A DNA stretch of 64,000 nt from Tamarix chinensis. Its lineage: Eukaryota > Streptophyta > Magnoliopsida > Caryophyllales > Tamaricaceae. The translations under genes and the position numbers were made by a program. This document shows positions 1 to 10,700 of this stretch, one piece after another. The stretch spans positions 64,514,360-64,578,359 of the forward strand of contig CM060171.1 of assembly GCA_030549775.1 (NCBI GenBank), given 5' to 3'. The first letter of the stretch is position 1. Every line of letters starts with the position of its first letter. The notes under the pieces are model-generated. The model was not told where the DNA came from, made no database searches, and worked only from the letters and a program-made list of their open reading frames with translations.

Positions 1-187
1 TATATACTGACTATGCAAAGTAGAGGAAAAAAATCTAGATTTAAAATCGTTAACTTTTTATTATTGTTAAATGTGACTTAAATATCATTGATCTTAACAA
101 GAAGGATTATGGGCATAAATTTGGAATGAAACTGGGTTTCTAAAAGAGAACACGGGGCTTTGGATTAGCTAACATAACCGTATAGTT

Positions 188-265
188 GCTAGTGTAGGAA
201 AAGACTAAAAACGAATGAGGTAAAGTGCTAGTGTAGGAAAAGACTAAAAACGAAGGAGGTAGAGT
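188..265. repeat. 39-bp unit, two tandem copies
   Basis: Two head-to-tail copies of a 39 bp unit (188-226 and 227-265), beginning GCTAGTGTAGGAAAAGAC, differ at only a few positions. An open frame over them on the minus strand is created by the repeat and is not a gene. Confidence 0.85.
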
Positions 266-432
266 CAAACATGTGTGACCAGTGTTGGTGGGTAGGAGCA
301 TATTGGCTATAACATGGACAACCCATGCTCCCGATAGGCTCTTTCCATACATAGCAATTTTTTCACCTCAAATTTTTTTTTTATTTCTATCACCTTTAAT
401 TGACATGTTATTAAACCATTTTTTTAGTTCAG

Positions 433-433
<1 letters not shown>

Positions 434-470
<37 letters not shown>
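434..470. repeat. (GATA)n microsatellite
   Basis: About nine uninterrupted GATA units. Simple sequence repeat in non-coding DNA; likely length-polymorphic. Confidence 0.95.
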
Positions 471-471
<1 letters not shown>

Positions 472-1611
472 GGAGCTATTTTTCAATTAGTTGTCTTGTG
501 TTCTTAGATATCTATGAGAGAGAACCTGTACAATGAATTAATTTGCAAGAATTGTTAATTCATTCTCATTGTAATATTTGATTTTACACACAATAAAGAT
601 CATACGTTTCTTAAAGTGTGATCTTTAGTGTTTTCTCTCTTAGATCTTGCAAACTCTAAATCTATTTGTGTTTGATCATATGTGTTTTACACTACTTACA
701 TTGCTACAACTACTATTCTACCAAGTAATATAATAACTCACGAACTCATTGAGTTTTTGCTATGAGAAAAACAATAACCATCATCTTGAATTTTTCCTTA
801 ATTAAGAATTTCTCTCCTAATAAAGGACAACCTCTCTTAAGATCTTCACTGGGATTATAGTTAACATGTATTTTCTCTTCCAAGTATGATGACTAATGAT
901 TACATAATACTTTCCTTTATAGGCTAATTGACATAAAAGGGAGATAAATATATACCAATGGATATAATGTAATAAAAAAAGAGGTGAGAGAAATAAAAAA
1001 ATTAGCAATATTTTTTTTGAATAAAAATATGATAAATTCCATTTAGGTACTATAACATTTGACACAATTCTACTTATGTATCATGTTTTTAAAACAATCA
1101 CATTTGGTTATCATGTATTTTAATTTTTTATTTCGCTTTAGTATTATCTTATTAATGTTTTTTAGTTTTATATGACTAACATTATTTTTTAATTTTAAAT
1201 ATTTTTTAAATATGATTTGAAAAAAAAAATCTAACTATTTAAACATTTTTCAATTTTCTAGGTTTTTTTCCCTTCAATTTTATACTATTTTCATGTTGTT
1301 TCCTTTTATTTAAAAAAAATCTAGAGAATATCATTTTTTCATTTCATATTTAAAAAAAAAACTCGATAATAAAAAAGTATTATTTGAGTTATATAAAACT
1401 AAAAATAGTAATAAGATAGTATTACAATGAAAGAACCTAAAATACATGGTATTCAAATGTGATTATTTAAAATATATAGTATCTAAGTGAAATTAGATCA
1501 ACTTTCATGGTATATAGTCTCTACTTGCTTTGCACTTCATTATCTATATTATTATTTCAGAGTATTTGTTTTACATAGTATTTTTAGAATCTCATTATCT
1601 ATATTATTTAT

Positions 1612-1639
1612 CATAATAATAATAATAATAATAATATTA

Positions 1640-1683
<44 letters not shown>

Positions 1684-1735
1684 GTTATTATTGTTGTTGT
1701 TGTTGTTATTATTATTATTATTATTATTGTTATTA

Positions 1736-1785
<50 letters not shown>

Positions 1786-1787
1786 TC
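1612..1787. repeat. Long (ATT)n / (AAT)n microsatellite
   Basis: About 175 bp of almost pure AAT then ATT/GTT trinucleotides. It starts as AAT, switches to ATT at about 1635, and contains interspersed GTT units. The poly-leucine reading frame across it is an artefact of the repeat. Confidence 0.95.
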
Positions 1788-1799
1788 ATGAGTAAGTCT

Positions 1800-3125
1800 C
1801 CCTACTTTTTAATAAGTTTCTAAATTATCCTATACTATTACCACTACAACCCTTATTAACTACCCACCAACACCAACCACTATTTATTACAATTATAATT
1901 AAATAATAATTACAAATACCATTTATTATAATTTAAAATAAATGATAATAATAATAACATTCATTATAAAGATAAATTAAAATGATTTAAACATAATTAT
2001 AAATAATTGAGCAATTCAAAATGTATCAATTATAATTATACTTCATAAAAATAATATTCACTATAACTATAAATCAATAATAAATAAAAATATTATCAAT
2101 TAGATTCAATAAATAATAAATTAATAATATTAATTTTAATAATAAATAAATTATTTATAAGAATAATATTAAGCATCATTATTATAATTAATATTAATTA
2201 TAAATATACATAATAATAATAATAATGTTAGTTATAATTATTAATTATTATTTTTAAATAAAAATTATTATTAAATTTATTTATATTTAAGGAATCAAAT
2301 AAAACAATTATAATTATAATTATAATTAATTAATAATATTTATCTTAATTGCTGAGATAAATTAAGAAATATTCAAAATGATATTAATTATAATTATAAT
2401 TACAATTAATTATCAATGCAAAAATATTAGTTAATATCAAATAAAAAATTAATAAAGGTAAAAAATTAACATCACTATAAATTAATCAATGATAAAAATA
2501 TTACTAATCATAATTATAAATAAATAATCAATATAAATAGTATTTATTTAAATATTATATAAATTATTATAATATTAATATTAATCATAAATATAAATAA
2601 TCAAGATAATTATAATATTAAAGAGAGAGTTAACAAGAATATTATTTTTAATAATTATCAATTATGATGAAAAAAAAATTTGTTAGTCTTAATTGTAGTT
2701 AAATAATTAAAAATATTAATTATAATATTATATTTCTAATTGATAAGGATAGTAACTATTATAAATATGAATTAATAATTTATATAAAAATTATTAATCA
2801 TAATTATAATTAATTAATAAATATAAATAATATTAAATTTAATAATATATAAATTGCTCATAAGATTAATATCAATTATAATTATGAAAAATAATGTTAA
2901 TTATAATTATAAAAAATAATTAAGAAGAATATTATTAGTTATAATTATTGATTATAATTAAGAAAAAAATTAATCATAGTGATAACTTAATAATTATTAA
3001 AAATAATAATAGTTATTATTAAAATATCATATTTTTATAATGATCATTTTAAATTAGATAAATTATGAAATTTTAATATTATTTTAGATATAAATATAAT
3101 ATGTATGTAAAATATTATTATTTCT
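1800..3125. other. Extremely AT-rich intergenic DNA
   Basis: About 1.3 kb made mostly of AAT, ATTA and TAATTATAATTA strings with almost no G or C. No coding frame, RNA gene or recognisable transposon end is visible. The rest of 1-1600 outside the listed repeats is also AT-rich intergenic DNA in which I recognise nothing. Confidence 0.7.
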
Positions 3126-3149
3126 TCAATCATCGTCCTTCCTTAATAC

Positions 3150-3385
3150 TTGTTTAGTTAGGGGGTAATGGGGGTGAAAAAATTTACCCCCATATTTTAT
3201 ATATCTTATATAATCAAGTTAAAATTAAATATTTTTTTTCTAATAAATACCCATTTTAGATGTTAATTTGATCTAAAATGGATATTTTATTAAAAATATA
3301 TTTATTGTTATTAAATACTTAATATAAAAGATATAAAATAGGGAAAATTTTTTTCCACCCCTATTACTTTCATACCAAACCCTTA
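3150..3385. mobile_element. Fold-back MITE
   Basis: A ~235 bp inverted-repeat block. The left arm (GTAATGGGGGTGAAAAAATT followed by ACCCCCATATTTTATAT) is matched in reverse by the right arm near 3325-3385, with a central palindrome around 3250-3280 built on CATTTTAGAT and ATCTAAAATGG. The outer ends resemble GGTTTGGTATGAAAGTAAT, as in PIF/Harbinger-type MITEs, and a TTA lies at the right border. No coding capacity. The class and exact ends are inference. Confidence 0.6.
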
Positions 3386-3756
3386 AGCTTTATAGTCAAG
3401 CCATCGAATTTTACTCCTTACTCAAAACCTCAATTTGCAAGTGTATTTATTTTTAATATTTAATATTTGTTATTTTGCTATTATTATTTGTGTTTGTGTT
3501 AGTTTGTCAAGAGATAATGGAAATAAAAATATAATTTATTTAACATATAAAATTTTAAAAATAATTTTATATTTTAATTTAATGTTAATTAAATATTTTT
3601 TTAATATTTTTAAATATTTAATTAAAAAAATTAGAGGAAAACTTTTTCGACCCGATTAACCTTGAACCAATCAAGCCAAAATGTGATTATTCTGTTGGGG
3701 AATTCTGCATGACATCTGCTCGTAAAGTGTGGTGTGGCTACCATTGTGACCACCAT

Positions 3757-3762
3757 TTGACC
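3757..3762 (+). promoter_or_regulatory. W-box-like TTGACC in the presumed promoter
   Basis: TTGACC matches the WRKY-binding W-box core TTGACY, about 180 bp upstream of the likely first exon of the receptor kinase. One 6 bp match is weak evidence; it is listed because this gene class is often defence-regulated. Confidence 0.25.
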
Positions 3763-3940
3763 ACAGTAACTGTCGATGTCCGTTAATAGTACTCAACAAA
3801 TTCTTGCTTCCTCGCATTCCACCCCTACCGCGTGCAGTAAATTCTCAAGGTGAATGAGAGAAAACGGCCAGTGGGACGACAGTTCCGCCCGACACCTAAT
3901 TTTCATTGAAAAGTAAGCAATTGAATTCACACTCTGCTTC

Positions 3941-4649
3941 GTAAGTTCGACTTTTCTGTGATTCTCATTTTATTCTGTCTTTTACGCCTTTTGAACTAGT
4001 AAGAGCTAATCTCCAAAGCTCGGATTGATTATATTGAAATGCAGCGAAGCTGAATTAAGAACTTTGGATTGACAATCAAGCGATTTCAGATACATATCGG
4101 TAAAATCCTTGCTAGCTAGGCATAAATATTAATGTCGGTAATCTATCGACATTCAGTAGTTTCCTGTGATGGTCATATTGGTGTTAATTGATTGGTTCAG
4201 TTTGCTTCTGCTTTGCAGTAGGCTCGCTGGACTAGTAGATATGCGGATGGGAGATCTTTGCTGCTTGATTGAGTTTTCTAGAATTTGCTGAGTACTAGAT
4301 GTGTTTTGGTATGGTAGGACCTAGAAGAATAAGATACTGTTTTCTCGCATTGGAAAATCAATCTAGGATTAGTTTGTAAACCTGCTTGAATTAGTAAGCT
4401 ACGCTGCTACAGTCAGTAATGAGCATCAACGCTAAAGTGTGACGCAAGTGAGCCCTCAAAAAAAAAAAAGTGCATCGGTTTTGTGCAGGCAGCAGAAAAA
4501 ACACGTCAAATTTTGATGGTAGAATGAATTGCCTTTAATATGGACCGTGTTCTTTTCTGTTTTCTCTCTTTGTTGGTCGCGATTTGATTTTTGTGCATTT
4601 ATATGCCTTCATCAGTTTTTCTCATCTCCTACATTTTCTATCTTTGCAG
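3941..4649 (+). other. Probable 5' UTR intron of the receptor kinase gene
   Basis: A strong donor (GTAAGT at 3941) and an acceptor after a pyrimidine-rich tract (TTTGCAG ending 4649) bracket 709 bp of non-coding sequence before the start codon. The 5' UTR would be an exon ending at 3940 plus 4650-4714. The transcription start cannot be placed from sequence; it probably lies at about 3800-3900, in a less AT-rich stretch. Inferred from splice signals only. Confidence 0.5.
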
Positions 4650-4651
4650 GT

Positions 4652-4702
4652 ATGATCTGAATGGCTGGTTTTGTTACATTGAATTTGTAAATGGGAATCT
4701 AA
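4652..4702 (+). promoter_or_regulatory. Three abutting uORFs before the main start codon
   Basis: Three tiny open frames lie end to end: 4652-4660 (2 codons), 4661-4690 (9 codons) and 4691-4702 (3 codons). Each stop is followed directly by the next ATG, and all share the reading frame of the main ATG at 4715. If the UTR splices as proposed they are in the mRNA leader and could dampen translation of the kinase. Their presence is seen; their function is inferred. Confidence 0.45.
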
Positions 4703-4714
4703 TCATCGTGGATC

Positions 4715-7700
4715 ATGAATCTTAATCTTTTTGTTCTTACATTCCTTTGTGGCCTCTCTTTTGTTTGGCCTGATAACCAAGGTACTCTGAATTACATTGA
4801 TTTCATTTAATTTTATGTACTTTAATATGTTGTTGCTTCATGTTTGGAACCTAACAAATATAGCTGAAAACTGATTAGTTTGTCCTTAACCTTGGTGTCA
4901 AGTTTATATGTAATGTTATGATCTCAAAGTTCGGTCTTATGCTGTCTTATTAACTTGTCTGCCAAAACAAACTTCTCTGCTTAATTTTTAATGGTAAAAT
5001 TTACTGCAATGTTTCTGGAGCAGTATGCCAGCATGCAATGTTGATATCTTGATGTCATTTTGTTTGAGTTAAATTCTGGCTAGTAATCTAGATACAAGGG
5101 TAAAGGTCGCTGTTGTCTCAGATTTTGAAAAATGATGTCACCTGCGTGCATCTGTAAGGGAAAAAATACACATATTTGGCAGTACATGCATACATGCATG
5201 CATAAACTTATGCCCCCTTTCCCATGTTTTGTCATTATTTGTCTTGCTTTTAATGTATTTTTCTCATGTTATTTCTTCCCTTTGACTCCCATTGTCATAA
5301 TGTGTTTTCATTGTTAGTTTATATAAACTGATGAATTTAATTGATTAGCCATCTAACCATATCTGCTTTTTCAGGAGAGGTCCTTTATGAATTGAAACAT
5401 TCGTTAAATGCTTCAACAGATCAGCTATCAGATTGGAACCCTAATCAAGTTAATCCATGCTTTTGGTCAAATGTTAAGTGTAACCCTGATTATGATGTTG
5501 TTGCTGTGTGGGTACCTTTGATCATCTTATTTCGTTGCATGCACACACATTCCATAAATGTTATGAAAAGTCCAAAATGCTATTAAAAAAAATTGATTAT
5601 GAGATTGGTTTATATATGAGATTTCTTTGCAGGACTTTGCCATACATGGGGTTTTCTGGATTTCTGTCGCCTAAAATTAGCACTTTGAAGACTCTTGCAA
5701 CTCTGTATGTTGGCATTGTATTAAATAAATTAGTACATACTTGAATGTTGTGAGTTGTTTCACATTTCAGTTGATGACCATAATCTGTATGTATACATTT
5801 CACTTGATGACCATAATGTTATGCAATGTTCTTAATAATGCTAGCAACTTTGCTCAAGATGCTAGGACTAGGCAATATTACTGTTCTAAATGCTGCGCTT
5901 ATTCTTTTACTTTCCTGTCCTTTGTCAGTTTCAAAGTTTGCAATTCATAGATCTGAATATCGTCTTCCGGTCCGGCCAACGGTTGGCTAGACTGTTGCTG
6001 TTTCCCTTCTTATATACTTGGAGATTTAATTCTGCAGTTCGAGAATTTGGTAAAAGAGTTTTTATATTCAGATGAATAGATTAAATTTTGGATTTATTGT
6101 GGGTAATCTGATATAATCTGAGCAGAGTTATTGGTATTTAATCGGAAAAACTTTTCATTGGTTCTTGTGATGTTAATTTAATTTTTCTCAATTGATTAAT
6201 GTTCCTAAAGCAATTCTGTCAGCCTTTATGCTATCAGAAAAGGAAACAAGAAAAAAAAAATAAAACTAACAATGGAGACAGTGATAAAATGGTGGCCTGG
6301 TGAGAGAGTTGTACTGATTTTATTGTTGGGCCGCTTGTTATACCAGTGTAGTGCATGCTTGTTCTGTTTTTTCTTCTATTTGTTTCCTTTTTTTTTTGGA
6401 GGGAGGGGGGATTGGCTGTAATTGTGGCATCTTCCTGTTGCTCTCCATGCTTCCTACTCTCAATATTTTGTTCTTGAACTTGATTCATTAAAGGAATTGG
6501 TTAAATTGATGAGTATGGAGGATGTTATCATCGTATGCAGATCACTGCAAGGAAATGGCATAACTGGAAAGATTCCAGAGGAATTTGGGAACCTTTCAAG
6601 TATGATAAACTTGAACTTAGAAGATAACCATTTAAGCGGTGAAATACCATCCTCCCTTGGCAGTCTTCATGATCTTAAACATCTGTGAGTGTAGTAGTTT
6701 GCATGGTATTGGTACTCTTAGACACTTGATATGTTAACAATACCTAATAACTTATCCTCTAGCTGTTGCTTCTGCTTCTTCTTACTCTTCTTACTCTTCT
6801 TCTTTTTTTTCTTTTTTTTTCCTCTCTTTGGTGGAATCAGGATTCTAAATCGCAACAATCTCACTGGGACTATCCCAACCTCACTTTCCAGCCTTAGCAA
6901 CCTGATAAGCCTGTATGTGACTAAAGTGTAAAAGGATCTGGGTATAAAGCCACATTTATTCTCAATTGTGTCTTTCATACCCCTAGCCCTTAGCTATGGG
7001 ACTGACATTGAATGGAATTTTCTTCCTATATCTAATTCTGTGATCGAAACTCTTTTGCAGAGAACTTTCTTCTAATGAACTGAGTGGCCAAATACCCGAT
7101 CAACTATTTGAGATACAAAATTACAAGTATGCTCATTGACTGGTCTACAGGCCAGTTCAGACCCTTTTTTTCCCCTCTTTTGATCCTGGTCTACTGGTTT
7201 ACACTACTATTTGGAGTAATCTCATGCTATTTACCATAAATTTATTATTCTCATTCAGTTTAAATGAAACAAATATGTGATCATGGGAAAATAATGCATA
7301 TGCTTCATTGTTTCCAGCAATTCTCTTTATTTGTGGATTTTCCTCCGCAGCTTTACAGGAAACAGATTGAGCTGTGGTGGAAATTACCCTCATCAATGTA
7401 TATCCAGTAGCAATGTTTCAGGTAGCTAAATTAATGTATGCTTGAATCAACTCCGCTCCTCTGATTCTAGAGCTAGCTGCTTTATTTCACAGACTATTTG
7501 GATTTGACTAAACGATTCGTTGATAGGGTCAACACAGAAGACAAAGATTGGAGTTATTATTGGAATAGTTGGAGGATTTGTAAGTGTGCTGCTTGTTGGC
7601 ACCTTGCTATATCTTTTTCTGAAGATCAGACAAAGGGGGCACAAAAGTGAAGTCTTCGTAGATGTTCAAGGTTTTCAGGCTGTTTCTTTTCCTATTATTG

Positions 7701-10700
7701 TTTGAATTGAAGATCTAAGTCTGATGATTCTTTGAAAGAGTATGAACTCCAATTATGTCCTGATTTACTACTATGATGTACTTTATGCTCATGCATGCTG
7801 TCTTAAAAGAAATTGTGGAAATCTGTCTAGTCCTCATGAACTGAGAATTCCTGTGCCTTTTCTATGTTTTTTTCTGGTGTAGTAATTTTATTACTTATGA
7901 AAATGAGTATTTATAATCATACATACGATCAAACCATACAATAAACCGTACTAACCCACTTATGAAATTTAATCTTTTCTATGTTTGTGAACTCACAAAA
8001 TCTGGCTTTTTATAGGAGAAGTTGACCAAAGAATTGCTTTTGGGCAACTTAAACGATTCGCTTATCGAGAGTTGCTGATAGCCACAGACAACTTCAGCGA
8101 GAAAAATGTTCTCGGTCAGGGTGGTTTTGGCAAGGTTTATGCAGGCATACTAGCGGATGGTACTAAAGTTGCTGTGAAGAGATTGACTGATTTTGAAAGT
8201 CCTGGTGGAGATGCTGCTTTTGAGCGAGAAGTTGAGATGATAAGTGTTGCTGTTCATAGGAATATATTACGTCTAATAGGTTATTGCGCTACCCAAACAG
8301 AGCGCCTTTTGGTCTACCCATTTATGCAGAATCTTAGTGTTGCTTACCGCCTACGAGGTATTGACTTATTTTCTCAAGCATTCTCTTATTTCTTGTGTTG
8401 TTATTATCATGACCTATTTAGTTTCTTGCTTTGTGAAGTTGATGTGTGTTGGAAGCGAGGATTTGATGAGTGGGCTGATTTGTGGTTGAAATTAACAAAA
8501 TTGTTCTTGCTGGAAAGGGTTAGGGTTAGGGTTTACCAAGTGTTGGACAAAAAGATGAATTAGGGTTTTGGGTTTGGATATGGATGTGAACGATGAACAC
8601 TCAAAAATACTCTTAATTAATGTCACACAAAAAAATAATTAAGAGGGTTTCTTAATTATCACTTTAATTTTTGATCTACAAAGAATACATAAGCATGAGA
8701 AGAATCTTACATAGAGAAAATTTATCAAAACTCAAATAATATTCAAACTCTCAATAATAGATAACAAATGATTACATGGGGCTTTTATAGCCAATTAGCA
8801 CCTCCTTATACATAATCTCCTCACTAATCAAAGATAAAAACCCACATGTCTAATATCTAAATCACACATCCTAAGCTAAAAGAAACAACAAACTAATATT
8901 AATCACTAAGGAAATAACAAACTAAAAAGATATATGGCAAGCTCTTAATGACTAAGTTACTATTCACGATATTATTCATATGTGAAAAGTAATTAATGAA
9001 TAGTAACCAGCCAAATCCTAAGATAATAACAATCAAATTCTAACAAAATCTTAATAAAACTAAACTCACCATAAATAAAAGATTAATCCTACCTACCTTT
9101 TTAATGATTAAGCCAACTAACTAATAGCTTGACAAAATTATTAACTAAGTAAATAAAATCCTAATTAATAAATATGAAAGATAATGAATATCCATATTAT
9201 GCTAATCTACATGCAAGTCATATCTGTTTGTGCGTAAAAATTCAGCTTGATTATTGCATACGGTAAAATGGACATAACTTTGCATAGAAAACTCAAAATT
9301 GAGATCCGAAAAATGCTTCGGACTCCTCATTTAATGGTTTTCTGATGATGTCCATATTGCAACGCAAATATATTTTCTTAGAAATTGAATCTCCCTTCTT
9401 TTCAACATATTACATTTTCATCAAATGTTTGTCACATGATCTAAGCAAGAAACTTAAATTCTTCAATGAATCTTTTAAGAAAGTGTTATAGTCTTGTATA
9501 GCCTCTTAAAGAAAAACAAGAACCTTTGATTTTGTTATCAAGAAAGCAAAATTTTTCTATTCCTTCATATGCTCTTGCATCACTCTCTTCTTGTTTTGAA
9601 GAATTTGTATTCAAATTTGCGTGCTCAAACTTGAATATGCGTTAACCTTGAAGAAAATTGTCGAGGTGAAAGATTTCATTGAATTCTTTCACTAATTCTC
9701 CAACACGAAACACGTCATTGAGTCTTTAAATGTGTCCTTGTGGTTTGTTGGAAACCCTTGGAATAACCTTGAATGAAAAATTCTTTGACTCTTTTGTTGA
9801 AAAACCATTCCAAATCTTCTTTAGCTTCAATTTAGAATTAGGTTGCTTTTCTTGTTGGGAACTTTGCATACCTGAAGTATGAGAACCATCTTTCTCTTCA
9901 CTAGCACCATTTGAATCATGTTCATACTTCTTTTCACAATCTTGAGAATCATTCTTGTTATGTTGACGATCTTGTTCTTCTTGCTGTACTTGCAACCACA
10001 TTCTTTGCATTTGATTTTGAATCTCTTATAGCATTTGTTAACTTTCTTGATTAATCTTTATGGTTAATTGTGGATGAAAGAACCTCAGAGGGGTGAGAAT
10101 ATAGTTGAACGGAATGAAAATGGAAAATAAATTTTTTACAGACAATGTTGAGTGGTTCGAAAGTAAACTACTCTCTACATCCACTACTAAAAGGTTCTCC
10201 CTTTTTGGATTTTAACTAAGTGCCCTGTTTTTATTGATGATCACTCTTCTCTCAATTTATGAACCTTACAATTTTAATGACTATCTAAGAGATAATTTAC
10301 AACTTGACCTAATTATCTTTTCTAGAATCTTAACAAGAATGTCTCAAAAATAATAAGCAAATGCTCGTCAACTCCTTTGTAATAAATTTTGTAAGATGGT
10401 TATAATTACAATTGATTCTCACCAAAAATAAAGATATGAAAGTGTAAAACTTTTGATGAGATTTAATCTAGCTAGATGCAATAAAAGATATTACAATTGT
10501 AGAGCAACTTTAGTTAAGAGAAGTGAGCAATGAACATTTTTAAATAAAAACTCGGGATTTGAAAGTTAAGAGAATTTTAATGAGAAATTGAATGATTTTG
10601 AGAGTAGATGATTAATTACACATTAAAATGTAGTTGAATTTTTTTTTGATAAATGATGAGGGAGCTTCCTTACTTAGCTTACCCTCGTTGGGTAGTCGTT

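Noticed and set aside
1487..1795. 102-codon frame with long poly-leucine
   Set aside because: Translation of the ATT microsatellite.
8518..8537. Interstitial telomere
   Set aside because: Only about 2.5 units; better regarded as a telo-box-like string.
9726..10010. 94-codon minus-strand frame, hydrophilic Glu/Lys/Gln-rich, in intron 9
   Set aside because: No domain recognised, no splice or promoter context, and it sits in transposon-like intron DNA. Possibly a gag remnant, but not supportable.
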